From: JACDHG01 sp963811585
GTDB taxonomy: Bacteria; Actinomycetota; Actinomycetes; Propionibacteriales; Nocardioidaceae
Reading direction: 5' to 3'
DNA length: 64,000 nucleotides
Assembly: GCA_963811585.1 (NCBI GenBank)
Contig: CAWERR010000006.1
Location: 372,001 to 436,000, forward strand
Shown here: piece by piece, positions 31,350-39,728 of the stretch
Numbering within the stretch: the stretch's first letter is position 1
How the letters are laid out: each line of letters starts with the position of its first letter
Program-made: the position numbers and the translations under genes
Notes under the pieces: model-generated
What the model saw: the letters and a program-made list of their open reading frames with translations, nothing else
Database searches by the model: none
Told to the model about the DNA's origin: nothing

Positions 31350-31970
31350 TCACTGGAAGAGGAGAACCACGCCGACGGTTCCCGTGTAGAGGTGAGCCCA
31401 GAAGGGCGGGTTGAACGGCCCCGCGAACCGGGTTGCCACCAGACCGGCGGCGAAGGCGAGTCCCCACGCGACGCCGGTCCAGCCGAGCCACGTCGGCAAG
31501 GCGTCCGAGACGAGTACGGCGATCCCGAGCACGGCGGACGCGGCGTACGCGCTGAGCATGTGGACGCAATACAGTGCTCCGGCCCACCGGTCGTAGGCAG
31601 CGAAGCTGTCAGGCACGTCCCCGATCGTGACCGTTTGCTCCGCCGCCCAAGGCACCACCGTGAGGCGGAAGGCCAGCGACGCGATCCAGCAGACCCCGCC
31701 GGACACGTACACCGCTGCCGCCATGGCCGTGAGAGCCGTGGCGGTGGGCTCATCCATGGTCACCGCGAGACCCGCCAAACCCGCGGGAGTTACGAGCATT
31801 GCGGCGATCATCCAGGTGTGGATCCAGGCCAAGCGACGGCGGTCCCGGTGGATGAGGGGCAGCGACTCGTGCATCGGGCGCTGGTACTCCAGTCGCCATG
31901 CGGTAGCACCGAGGAGGAAGATCCCGAGTCCGGCGGCGAGGACGCCCCCGACCAACAAGGAATCCTCCAC
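31350..31970 (-). CDS. Six-helix membrane protein of unknown function
   Basis: A 206-residue hydrophobic protein with about six membrane helices. Notable parts are the start MEDSLLVGGVLAAGLGIFLL, LAWIHTWMIAAMLVTPAGLA, and the end RFAGPFNPPFWAHLYTGTVG. Helices are separated by short loops and one RPMHESLPLIHRDRRR cytoplasmic-looking stretch. I do not recognise the family. The start is a GTG with a weak site. It is convergent with ligB, stops eight bases apart, and probably unrelated to it. Confidence 0.65.
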   Translation of the reverse strand: MEDSLLVGGVLAAGLGIFLLGATAWRLEYQRPMHESLPLIHRDRRRLAWIHTWMIAAMLVTPAGLAGLAVTMDEPTATALTAMAAAVYVSGGVCWIASLAFRLTVVPWAAEQTVTIGDVPDSFAAYDRWAGALYCVHMLSAYAASAVLGIAVLVSDALPTWLGWTGVAWGLAFAAGLVATRFAGPFNPPFWAHLYTGTVGVVLLFQ

Positions 31971-32120
31971 ATCGACATCGTGCCAGAACCGGCGGTTGCG
32001 GGGAGCCTCGCGGAAGTCCCACTCTCATGCCATGACAGGGCGCCGCCCGTGCTGGACGCGATTCCCAGCGGACGTGATTATGTGGGTTGACGTTCTGGGA
32101 GTGGTCGAAGAGAGGTGGCC

Positions 32121-33041
32121 ATGGCGACACTGCGGTTCTGTGCCTACCAGTACCAGCATCTGCCCCTGGGCGTTCTCACGGAGCGCTGGCGTGAGGCAGA
32201 GCGGCTCGGCTTCGACGTGGTGTGGAACTGCGACACGGTGGTTGAGCCGGATCGGCCACGCCACATGATGTTCGACGGCCCGACGACCCTGGCCCTGATT
32301 GCGCGCGAGACCAGCGATATCCGGGTCGGCACCTTGGTCTCGAGCCTCTACTTCCGGCAACCGGTGACGCTCGCCAAGGCCACGATGACCCTGGACCACC
32401 TGACCGGTGGTCGCGTCGAGCTGGCGCTCGGCGTCGGTGACCCGGCGGCGGGCGGGCCATTGGCCGGGATCACTTGGTCCCCCGCTGAACAGGTGGCCCG
32501 CTTCCGCGAGTTCGTCGAACTGGTCGACCTCTTGCTGCGCCAGGAGGTCACGTCGTACGACGGCGATTACTACCGGTGCACGGAGGCTGAGGTCATCCCC
32601 CGCTCTGTCCAACGTCCCCGACCGCCGATCACGATCGCTGCCCACGGGCCGAAGATGTTGGCTATCGCGGCCCAGTTCGGGGATGGCTGGAGCTCGTGGG
32701 GCGGGTACGGCGTAGAGACCGAAGCCGACCTCTTCAAGGTCACCGCAGAGCGGTGCGAGCGTTTCGACGAGCTTGTTGAGGGGCAAGGGCGCAACCCTGA
32801 GACGATCAGGCACTCCCTGGTGTGCTTCCCGCCGTTGACTCCGTGGGAGTCGCCGGGCTACTTCACCGACATGGTCGGAAGGTTGGGCGCACTCGGGATC
32901 GACGAGTTCGTGCTCTATTGGCCTGGGACATGGCGCCCCGATGCCCGTCACGAGCGGGAGGTCTTCGAGCAGATCACCAGCGAGGTGATTCCAGCGCTCC
33001 GTGCTGAGCAGAAGACGGAAGTCATCGACGCCGGTACCTAG
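32121..33041 (+). CDS. LLM-class flavin/F420-dependent oxidoreductase
   Basis: Luciferase-like monooxygenase-fold enzyme of 306 residues. Key parts are the start LRFCAYQYQHLPLGVLTERW, EAERLGFDVVWNCDT, RVGTLVSSLYFRQPVTLAKA, LTGGRVELALGVGDPAAGG and PRPPITIAAHGPKMLAIAAQ, then FGDGWSSWGGYG. These fit the group that uses F420 or FMN in actinobacteria; the cofactor cannot be fixed by eye. AGAGAGG is six bases before the ATG at 32121. The neighbouring VOC gene on the same strand begins 87 bases later and need not be linked. Confidence 0.85.
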   Translation: MATLRFCAYQYQHLPLGVLTERWREAERLGFDVVWNCDTVVEPDRPRHMMFDGPTTLALIARETSDIRVGTLVSSLYFRQPVTLAKATMTLDHLTGGRVELALGVGDPAAGGPLAGITWSPAEQVARFREFVELVDLLLRQEVTSYDGDYYRCTEAEVIPRSVQRPRPPITIAAHGPKMLAIAAQFGDGWSSWGGYGVETEADLFKVTAERCERFDELVEGQGRNPETIRHSLVCFPPLTPWESPGYFTDMVGRLGALGIDEFVLYWPGTWRPDARHEREVFEQITSEVIPALRAEQKTEVIDAGT

Positions 33042-33127
33042 ATGCCCACCCGCACACTGCGGCCCGCACATGCGGGGGTGAAGGCGCCAGTCCGGCGGGT
33101 GATCACGTGAAGCGCCAAGATGGTGGC

Positions 33128-33505
33128 ATGACCAGTCAGATAGCGGTTATTGCCATCGACGCCGTGCAGCCGCGTGTGGTCGCCGACTTCTGGTGTGAGG
33201 TCCTCGGCTGGCAGGTCGTCGAGGAGGACGACCACATCATCAGCATCGCGCCGCCAGATGGATCATTGCCGGCGATCGACGTGGTGGCCGTGCCCGAGAC
33301 CAAGACGATCAAGAACCGACTGCATTTCGACCTTCGCGCTGACGGGTCAGCCACAGCCGATGAGCTCGAGCGGCTCCTCAACTTGGGGGCACGGCCCACG
33401 GACGTAGGGCAGGGAGCCGATGCCACCTGGGTGGTGCTGTGCGATCCCGAAGAAAATGAGTTCTGTCTGCTGTCCAGATCCGTCCAAGAAGCCCAGGGTG
33501 ACTAA
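33128..33505 (+). CDS. Single-domain VOC (glyoxalase-like) protein
   Basis: A 125-residue glyoxalase_6-type domain. It shows IAVIAIDAVQPRVVADFWCE, VLGWQVVEEDDHIISI, NRLHFDLRADGSATADELE and WVVLCDPEENEFCLLSRS, the same arrangement as each half of the two-domain protein at 17448-18125. Function unknown. I start at the ATG of 33128 where the domain begins; a GTG at 33107 is also possible. Confidence 0.8.
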   Translation: MTSQIAVIAIDAVQPRVVADFWCEVLGWQVVEEDDHIISIAPPDGSLPAIDVVAVPETKTIKNRLHFDLRADGSATADELERLLNLGARPTDVGQGADATWVVLCDPEENEFCLLSRSVQEAQGD

Positions 33506-33561
33506 GTAGGCGCGGAGATGCCCGACAGAAACGAGTAACCGAGGCTGACCGGGTGAGACAG

Positions 33562-34503
33562 TCACACCTGGGAGGGCTTGCTGTTCGCACCAGCGTGAAG
33601 GTACGGCGCAAGCAACTCACTCAGCTGCGGCGTCCCCCGGCGGGCGATCCCGGCCAGCAGATCAGCGACCTGCACCCGCGCGTCATCCCTCGAATCGACC
33701 TGCAGGAACGAGCGCAACGGCGGAGGTGCCGGAGACACTGCCTCGGCGAGGAACGTCCCCAGCCGTGCCACCCGCCCCCGGGTCAGCGCACTCTGCTCGT
33801 CATGAATCACAGCGACCGACCGTTCTCCAGCGCTCCAGAACAACACCGTCTCGGCGAGCGCGGGCACCAGCGGCTCCAGCGGAGGTGGGAACGCGCGATC
33901 GTCATCGATCAACCGGGCCATCACCTCCTCGACCCGCGCCCGAGTCACCTCCCGCAGTGCGGGCAGGTCGGCCGGCATCGTCGCAAAGAACCGATCGATC
34001 GCGTCGTGGCCAACCAAGCGGACCCGCTTCGTCCGGGTCAGGTCCACGAACGCGGCCAGGAATCCGGTCCGCTGCCGGAGTGCGAGCATGGCATCGGAGT
34101 GGTCTCTGCCCAGGCGGGTGCCCGCGCCGTACGACGGCTCCTCGGTGAACAACGCAAGCACCCGGGCGGCGACGTACCCGGTCTTGTCGATCACGTGGAC
34201 GTGTGCACGCCCGCGTAGTGCACTGAGGAACCACTCGAGCGCCGGTCGCTGCTGGGGTCGCAGCAACTGATTGGACTTGTATTCGGAACGGTGGCGAAGC
34301 CGGGACTGCAGTATGGCGACGACCTCGGAGGCCTCCGATGTTGCGAGATCGACGCTGGCATGGGTGATCACCGGCGAGGCAGGGTCGAGGAGGTTGCTCC
34401 CGGAGAATCCGGACTCATCACACGCGATGTCGACCCACGACGACTGGATGGTCATCAGGACTGGATCGTCATTAGAAAGGAGCTCCAAGCTAAAGGACTG
34501 CAC
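33562..34503 (-). CDS. DUF3800-domain protein
   Basis: Protein of 313 residues with the two signature ends of DUF3800: WVDIACDESGFSGSNLLD near the N terminus (DESG) and DARVQVADLLAGIARRG near the C terminus (QVADLLAG). These acidic motifs sit in an RNase H-like fold, so nuclease activity is suspected for the family but not shown. The middle is Arg-rich (RLRHRSEYKSNQLL) with VDLTRTKRVRLVGHDAIDRF. The start may be at 34503 or 16 codons later (MTIQSSW). It stands alone with no toxin or defence partner in sight. Confidence 0.75.
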   Translation of the reverse strand: MQSFSLELLSNDDPVLMTIQSSWVDIACDESGFSGSNLLDPASPVITHASVDLATSEASEVVAILQSRLRHRSEYKSNQLLRPQQRPALEWFLSALRGRAHVHVIDKTGYVAARVLALFTEEPSYGAGTRLGRDHSDAMLALRQRTGFLAAFVDLTRTKRVRLVGHDAIDRFFATMPADLPALREVTRARVEEVMARLIDDDRAFPPPLEPLVPALAETVLFWSAGERSVAVIHDEQSALTRGRVARLGTFLAEAVSPAPPPLRSFLQVDSRDDARVQVADLLAGIARRGTPQLSELLAPYLHAGANSKPSQV

Positions 34504-34629
34504 GGTACACGGCCCGTCGGTACGAGGACGGGGCGTGATCAGGCGGGGAACAGCGTGATCAGTGATCGGCAGCAGCTGGAGCAGACATGCGACTCATGAT
34601 GACCCGGGTCAGCTCCAACCACCAGCGGT

Positions 34630-35421
34630 TTACCGGGCGACGGACCCCGCTTCGATCGGTCGCTGCACTTCGTATCGAGCCCACGTGCTCCCTTGGTCTC
34701 CTTGCACAAGGCCCTGTGGGCGGAGCGCTACAGGTGAGCCTCCTGGTGGCAGTGGTGCTCCGTCCACGAATGAAGGCGTGCCTAGGCCACCGACCAGAGC
34801 GGGGAATGTGATCACGTGGACCTCGTCGACGAGTCCGGCTCGCAACAGAGCGCCGTTGAGACTTCCACCTCCATCGGCAAGGACCGTGCTGGCACCCAGT
34901 GCAGTGGCTAGTCGGTCCAGGGCCTCGCGTAGGTCAACCGTCTCCTCGCCGACGACGAGGTAGCCAACGCCCAACTCCCGAAGACGTTTGAGGTACCCGG
35001 TCGGCGTCGCACGGCATACGAGGACCAGTAGAGCGTTCTCTTCGTCGCCGGTGAACGTCCAGTCGACGCGCCCCCGGCTGTCGACCACGACAAACCAACG
35101 GGGGCTGCGTCGTGGGAGGTGGTCGGTGTGGAACTGGTGCGTGTCTCCCTCAGAGCCTTCGGCCCACGGAGAGGTCGTGTCGCCAGCCACGAAGCTTCCG
35201 CTGCCGTTCAGAACAACCGTCGGTGCGTAGCGGTCCTCGATCCAGCGTTGACGTTGCTCGATCAGCTTTTCAACATCGGTCGGCCATGCGGCTTGCCATC
35301 TTTCGTAGACGCCGGGGTCTAGCAGTCGCTCGGACCGAGACAGCGTCACCCTGCTGTCGACGCTGGCGGTCGTGATCAAGACGACTCGGGGCCGTCGCAG
35401 CCGCACAGAAGTACTCATCAC
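34630..35421 (-). CDS. RibD C-terminal-like (DHFR-fold) reductase
   Basis: A 263-residue protein of the RibD reductase fold. It shows RPRVVLITTASVDSRVTLSR near the start, GVGYLVVGEETVDLREALDR, and VLADGGGSLNGALLRAGLVD, then EVHVITFPALVGG, the NADPH/product-site blocks of 5-amino-6-ribosylaminouracil reductases. A middle insert (FTGDEENALLVLVCRATP) is longer than in short DHFR-like proteins. No riboflavin genes are nearby, so a role in riboflavin synthesis is unlikely. Confidence 0.8.
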   Translation of the reverse strand: MMSTSVRLRRPRVVLITTASVDSRVTLSRSERLLDPGVYERWQAAWPTDVEKLIEQRQRWIEDRYAPTVVLNGSGSFVAGDTTSPWAEGSEGDTHQFHTDHLPRRSPRWFVVVDSRGRVDWTFTGDEENALLVLVCRATPTGYLKRLRELGVGYLVVGEETVDLREALDRLATALGASTVLADGGGSLNGALLRAGLVDEVHVITFPALVGGLGTPSFVDGAPLPPGGSPVALRPQGLVQGDQGSTWARYEVQRPIEAGSVAR

Positions 35422-35495
35422 GTCAACGTATTAGCGGGTTCCGACACTCGTCCGCGGCCGTGCAGGGTCCCCTGCCGGAACACCCTCAGCGCCGA

Positions 35496-35801
35496 TCAGC
35501 CGCCAGCCATCGCCCCGACGACCATGAACGGCTCCTCACCCTGGGCGACCCGGTCCGGAAGCGGCGTGTCCGGCTCCTCGTGGGACAGGTCCTCCTCGCA
35601 GGCGTAGAACCGCACGAATGCCCGTCGCTTGGCCGTCGCCCGGTCGCGGATCGTACCGAGCAACATCGGGAACTCCGCCTCCAGAGCGTCGAGCACCGAC
35701 CGCTGCGTGACCTCGCCGGGGACATCGACGCGGACCTCACCCTGGACCTTCGCGATCGCGCGGAGGTGGGCCGGGAGGACCACCCGCACCGAGTCGCTCA
35801 T
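35496..35801 (-). CDS. MoaD/ThiS-family ubiquitin-like protein
   Basis: A small beta-grasp protein of 101 residues: VRVVLPAHLRAIAKVQGEV, VTQRSVLDALEAEFPMLLGTI, and the C-terminal VVGAMAGG. The terminal Gly-Gly is the adenylation and thiocarboxylation site of sulfur-carrier proteins. No molybdopterin or thiamine genes adjoin it. It follows the BNR-repeat gene after seven bases on the same strand, so the two are likely co-expressed. The partner enzyme that would activate the tail is not in the window. Confidence 0.82.
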   Translation of the reverse strand: MSDSVRVVLPAHLRAIAKVQGEVRVDVPGEVTQRSVLDALEAEFPMLLGTIRDRATAKRRAFVRFYACEEDLSHEEPDTPLPDRVAQGEEPFMVVGAMAGG

Positions 35802-35808
35802 GGCATCC

Positions 35809-36924
35809 TCACTGCAGCGTCTGCACGGCGACGGAGAGCACGGGCGGCAGATCGCGGACGATCGGCGACCATGAGTCGCCGGAGTCGTTCGACGCGTAAA
35901 CCTGACCTCCGCTGGTGCCGACGTACAGCCCGCAGGACTCGTGCTGGTCGACGGCCATGGCGTCGCGCAGGACGTTGACGTAGCAGTTCTCCTGCGGCAG
36001 GCCGCTGGTCAACGCCTCCCACTGGTCACCTCCGGACCGGCTCCGGTAGACGCGCAGCTTGCCCTCGTGCGCGAAGTGCAGCGAGTCACTGGTGATCGGT
36101 ACGACGTAGACGGTCTCGGGCTCGTGCGCGTGGACCGCGATCGTGAAGCCGAAGTCGGTGGGGAGGTCACCGCTGATCTCGTGCCAGAGGTCGCCTGCGT
36201 CATCGCTGCGCATGACGTCCCAGTGCTTCTGCATGTAGAGCACGTCGGGCTTGTCGGGGTGCATGTCGATGCGGTGGACGCAGTGACCGACCACGGAGTC
36301 CTCGTCGGGAATCTCGCTGGAGCGAAGACCCTTGTTGATCGGCTCCCAGGTGTCGCCGCCGTCGGAGGTACGGAACGCGCCGGCCGCGGAGATGGCGACG
36401 TACATCCGGTCTGCGTCGGTGGGGTGCTGGACGATCGTGTGCAGGCACAGACCGCCGGCGCCGGGCTGCCATTGCGGGCCGGTGTCGTGCTTGCGCAGGC
36501 CGGACAGCTCGGTCCACCCGGTGCCGCCGTCGGTGGACTTGAAGAGCGCGGCGTCCTCGACACCGGCGTAGACCGTCTCGGCGTCGTGCAACGAGGGCTC
36601 GAGGTGCCAGACCCGGGTGAAGTCCCAGGGCCGCAACGATCCGTCATACCACTGGTGCTCGCCAGGTACGCCGTCATACGTGAAGTCGTTGCCCACCGTC
36701 TCCCAGGAGGAGCCGCCATCGTCAGACCGCTGGATGACCTGACCGAACCAGCCGCTGGACTGCGAGGCGTAGATGCGGTCGGGGTTAACCGGGGACCCCT
36801 TGACGTGGTAGATCTCCCACCCCGGGAAATGCGGGCCGTCGACCTTCCAGTCCACTCGCTTCTCGTCCGAGGTGAGGACGAAGGCGCCCTTGCGGGTCCC
36901 GACCAGAACGCGTGTGCCACTCAT
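35809..36924 (-). CDS. BNR/sialidase-like beta-propeller protein
   Basis: A 371-residue protein built of Asp-box repeats: SDDGGSSWE, STDGGTGWT, TSDGGDTWE, SDDAGDLWH, SRSGGDQWE and SNDSGDSWS at roughly regular spacing. This predicts a six- or seven-blade propeller like exo-alpha-sialidases and YCF48-type proteins. No signal peptide is seen (MSGTRVLVGTRKGAFVL), so it is probably cytoplasmic, and the catalytic set of true sialidases is not evident. It precedes a MoaD-like gene by seven bases, a pairing that suggests a joint but unknown task. Confidence 0.8.
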   Translation of the reverse strand: MSGTRVLVGTRKGAFVLTSDEKRVDWKVDGPHFPGWEIYHVKGSPVNPDRIYASQSSGWFGQVIQRSDDGGSSWETVGNDFTYDGVPGEHQWYDGSLRPWDFTRVWHLEPSLHDAETVYAGVEDAALFKSTDGGTGWTELSGLRKHDTGPQWQPGAGGLCLHTIVQHPTDADRMYVAISAAGAFRTSDGGDTWEPINKGLRSSEIPDEDSVVGHCVHRIDMHPDKPDVLYMQKHWDVMRSDDAGDLWHEISGDLPTDFGFTIAVHAHEPETVYVVPITSDSLHFAHEGKLRVYRSRSGGDQWEALTSGLPQENCYVNVLRDAMAVDQHESCGLYVGTSGGQVYASNDSGDSWSPIVRDLPPVLSVAVQTLQ

Positions 36925-36997
36925 TGGCTATCCCTCCGTGGTCTGCGACAGTGCCGCGACGTTACTCCTCCTCCGAGCTGACTGGAAGGAGCGGAAC

Positions 36998-37774
36998 TCA
37001 GAGCACTGCGTCGAGGAACGTCTTGGTCTCGGGCGACCGCGGCGAGCTGACGATCTGCGAAGGGGGGCCCTCCTCGAGGATGGCTCCCTCGTGGAAGAAG
37101 CACATCCGGTCGGCTACCTCGCGGGCGAAACCCATCTCGTGGGTGACCACGATCATCGTCATGTGCATGTCGGTGGCCAGCGCCTTCATCACCCCGAGCA
37201 CCTCCCCCGTCAGCTCGGGGTCGAGGGCGGAGGTGGGCTCGTCGAAGAGCATCACCTCCGGCTTCATCGCTAACGCACGTGCGATGGCGACCCGCTGCTG
37301 CTGGCCACCGGACAGCCGGATCGGATGCTCACCGGCCTTGTCCGACAGACCCACCTGGTCGAGCAGCTCCAGCGCAAGCTTCCGGGTTGAAGCCTTGTCG
37401 GAGCGTTTGGCGCACAGCGGCCCTTCCATGACGTTCTGGAGCACGGTCATGTGCGGGAACAGGTTGAACTGCTGGAAGACCATGCCGACGTGGAGCCGGA
37501 ACTGCCTTATCTGCTCGCGCTTGCGCCGAGTCCGATAGCCACCGCCGAGCCGGAGACCGGAGACCTCGATAGTGCCCTCGGACGGATCCTCCAAGAAGTT
37601 GACGCACCTCAGCAAGGTCGACTTCCCCGACCCCGACCGTCCGAAGATGACAACGACCTCTCCCTTGCGCACATCCATGTCGATGCCCTTGAGCACCTCG
37701 AGCCGGCCGAAGCGCTTGTGCACGCCCTGGACCCGGACCGCAGTCTCTTGTTGGCTCACCAGATCGCCTCTCAA
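36998..37774 (-). CDS. Polar amino-acid ABC transporter, ATP-binding protein
   Basis: ATPase of a polar amino-acid uptake system (HisP/GlnQ type), 258 residues. Walker A is FGRSGSGKSTLLRCVNFLE, Q-loop MVFQQFNLFPHMTVLQNV, signature LSGGQQQRVAIARALAMKP, Walker B EVMLFDEPTSALDPEL and switch His in VVTHEMGFA. The ATG overlaps the permease stop as ATGA. It is last in a three-gene operon: binding protein, permease, ATPase. The ligand is not shown by sequence. Confidence 0.93.
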   Translation of the reverse strand: MRGDLVSQQETAVRVQGVHKRFGRLEVLKGIDMDVRKGEVVVIFGRSGSGKSTLLRCVNFLEDPSEGTIEVSGLRLGGGYRTRRKREQIRQFRLHVGMVFQQFNLFPHMTVLQNVMEGPLCAKRSDKASTRKLALELLDQVGLSDKAGEHPIRLSGGQQQRVAIARALAMKPEVMLFDEPTSALDPELTGEVLGVMKALATDMHMTMIVVTHEMGFAREVADRMCFFHEGAILEEGPPSQIVSSPRSPETKTFLDAVL

Positions 37775-38688
37775 TGCCCTTGCCCGGTTGTTCGCGGGGC
37801 TCGAGCGACGGCGTCTCGCACATAGCCGCGCGCCAGGCGTCCCTCCAGTCGGCGTTGGAAGAACGTGAAGACAGCCGTCAACGCCCAGTAGAGAGCAGCC
37901 GCGACGATGAGGGCCTCCAGGTTCTTGAAGTTCGACGTGCCGATGTACGAGGCCCGGCGGAACAGCTCAGCGGACGCCAGAGGGACGCCCAGGAAGGACA
38001 CTAAGGCAGTGTCCTTCATCATCGCGATGAACTCATTGCCCGTGGGCGGGATGATCACGCGAAAAGCCTGGGGCAGGATCACCTTGCGCATCTTCTGCCG
38101 ATAGGTCATGCCCAGTGCGTCCGCTGCTTCGGCCTGTCCACCGCCCACCGACTGGATACCAGCGCGGAAGATCTCCGTCATATACGCGCCATAGTTCAGG
38201 CCGAGAGCGAGCATGCCGGCCACCACGGCATCGAGCGTGAGGTAGTCGGCAACAGAGAGCGGAACACTCTCGTACTTGTCGACGAGGTTCTGCCCGATTT
38301 GAGGTAATGCCGAGTAGATCAAGAGCATCTGCACGATCAGCGGCGTACCTCGGAAGAAGGAGACGTAGAACCCCGAGATGCCGTAGGCAATGGGGTTGGA
38401 GGAGATCCGGCCCAGTGCTCCAAGGCCGGCCAGCACGACCGCGAGCACGATCCCGACCACGGCCATGTAGAGGGTGTACTTCAAGCCTTTGGCTATAAAG
38501 CTGAATTGGTCGCGCATGAACTGGGTGTCGAAGCCAGCGACTGCGAAGAACGCCCCGATCACAACGAAGATCAGGACCCAGACGACGCCGACTTTCAGGC
38601 GAAAGGGAATTCGGGCATTTGCCAGCGCCAGCCGTTCCCACCTTCCAGGCGGGTCTCCGAGCGGGGTGCCTTGCTCGCGACTGCTCAC
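37771..38688 (-). CDS. Polar amino-acid ABC transporter, permease
   Basis: HisM-type inner-membrane permease of 305 residues with about five helices in the core. The EAA loop reads VGGGQAEAADALGMTYRQKM, then VILPQAFRVIIPPTGNEFIA, the site that docks the ATPase. YVSFFRGTPLIVQMLLIYSA is the other family block. An extra N-terminal region with a helix (VGVVWVLIFVVIGAFFAVAG) is present. It begins 19 bases after the binding-protein stop and overlaps the ATPase gene, so all three are one operon. Confidence 0.92.
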   Translation of the reverse strand: MSSREQGTPLGDPPGRWERLALANARIPFRLKVGVVWVLIFVVIGAFFAVAGFDTQFMRDQFSFIAKGLKYTLYMAVVGIVLAVVLAGLGALGRISSNPIAYGISGFYVSFFRGTPLIVQMLLIYSALPQIGQNLVDKYESVPLSVADYLTLDAVVAGMLALGLNYGAYMTEIFRAGIQSVGGGQAEAADALGMTYRQKMRKVILPQAFRVIIPPTGNEFIAMMKDTALVSFLGVPLASAELFRRASYIGTSNFKNLEALIVAAALYWALTAVFTFFQRRLEGRLARGYVRDAVARAPRTTGQGH

Positions 38689-38707
38689 TTCACTACCCCG
38701 CCAGCCG

Positions 38708-39613
38708 TCACTGCTTGGCCGTCAGGTCCGTCCCGTCGTACCACTCCTTGGAGAGCCCAGCGAGCGTCCCGTCTGAATGCATCTCGCCGACGATCTTGTC
38801 GACAGCCTCCGCGAAGGAGGTTGGGTCAGCACTGGCACTCTTGTCGATCGCGGCTGACAACGGCTCGTAGAACACCGGGTTTCCCACGATCTTGACCGGC
38901 TTGTCGGCGTCAATGAAACCTTGCGCGGTTGTGAGCGACGTGATGACCGCGTCGAGCCTGGTGCCGTCCCCGAGGGCAAGGTCGTTGAGCGCACTGGTGT
39001 CGGTGTCGTATCCCACGGGCTCGGTGTCGTCAATAAAGAAGTCGAAGGTGAAACCCTTGATCGTCAGGCTCTTGTTGAGGAACTGCTCATAGGTGCAGCT
39101 ACTGCACACACCAATCTTCTGGCCGTCGAGGTCACTCGTAAGGTCAGTGACACTGGTGTTGTCTTCGTGCACTACAACCACGGCAGGTGTGTAGTAGTAG
39201 GGCTGCGAGAACTCCAGCACCTCCTGGCGATCATTGGTGGGTGTCATTGAGCCGACGCTCAGGTCCCAGCGACCGTTCCAGCTGCCAGCGGTGATCGACT
39301 CCCACGCAGGCGTCTCCCATTCGGTTTCGACTCCGAGCCGCTTCGCGATCTCGCTTGCTACGTCAATGTCGAAGCCTTCGTACTCGCCGGTTTCCTCGTT
39401 GAGCGAGGACTGCGGTGGGTACTTCGGGTCGGTGGAGACGGTGAGCGTGCCCTCTTCGCAGATCTCAGCGAGCAGGTCACCCGTTGCGTCCGTGGTCGCA
39501 CACACGGTGCCGCTCTTGGCAGCGGCCGGCTCTTTGTCGTCACTGTCACCGCATCCCGCGAGCGACAGGGCAAGAACTGCCAGGACTGGTAAAACCGCGC
39601 TCTTGATGCGCAT
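38708..39613 (-). CDS. Polar amino-acid ABC transporter, substrate-binding lipoprotein
   Basis: Extracellular solute-binding protein, family 3, 301 residues. The leader MRIKSAVLPVLAVLALSLAG is followed by the lipid-attachment Cys (lipobox LAGC). Ligand-binding motifs include DPKYPPQSSLNEETGEYEGF, DIDVASEIAKRLGVETEW, and WDLSVGSMTPTNDRQEVLEF. Two internal Cys (VCSSC) are unusual. GAGGAG lies six bases before the chosen ATG. It is first in the transporter operon. The substrate is likely an amino acid, identity unknown. Confidence 0.92.
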   Translation of the reverse strand: MRIKSAVLPVLAVLALSLAGCGDSDDKEPAAAKSGTVCATTDATGDLLAEICEEGTLTVSTDPKYPPQSSLNEETGEYEGFDIDVASEIAKRLGVETEWETPAWESITAGSWNGRWDLSVGSMTPTNDRQEVLEFSQPYYYTPAVVVVHEDNTSVTDLTSDLDGQKIGVCSSCTYEQFLNKSLTIKGFTFDFFIDDTEPVGYDTDTSALNDLALGDGTRLDAVITSLTTAQGFIDADKPVKIVGNPVFYEPLSAAIDKSASADPTSFAEAVDKIVGEMHSDGTLAGLSKEWYDGTDLTAKQ

Positions 39614-39728
39614 GGGCGCCTCCTCGTTGACCTGCACGGTACCTATCCACTCCGCGGGATGTCACTACGACGCTCTGACCGACTCGCGTTTGTTACAGCT
39701 GGAAGTGCGGCGTCTGCACCGCGAGGCG

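Noticed and set aside
34504..34629. Short open frames between the DUF3800 and RibD-like genes
   Set aside because: No ribosome site, no family similarity and composition like shadows of the neighbours; I see no gene in this gap.
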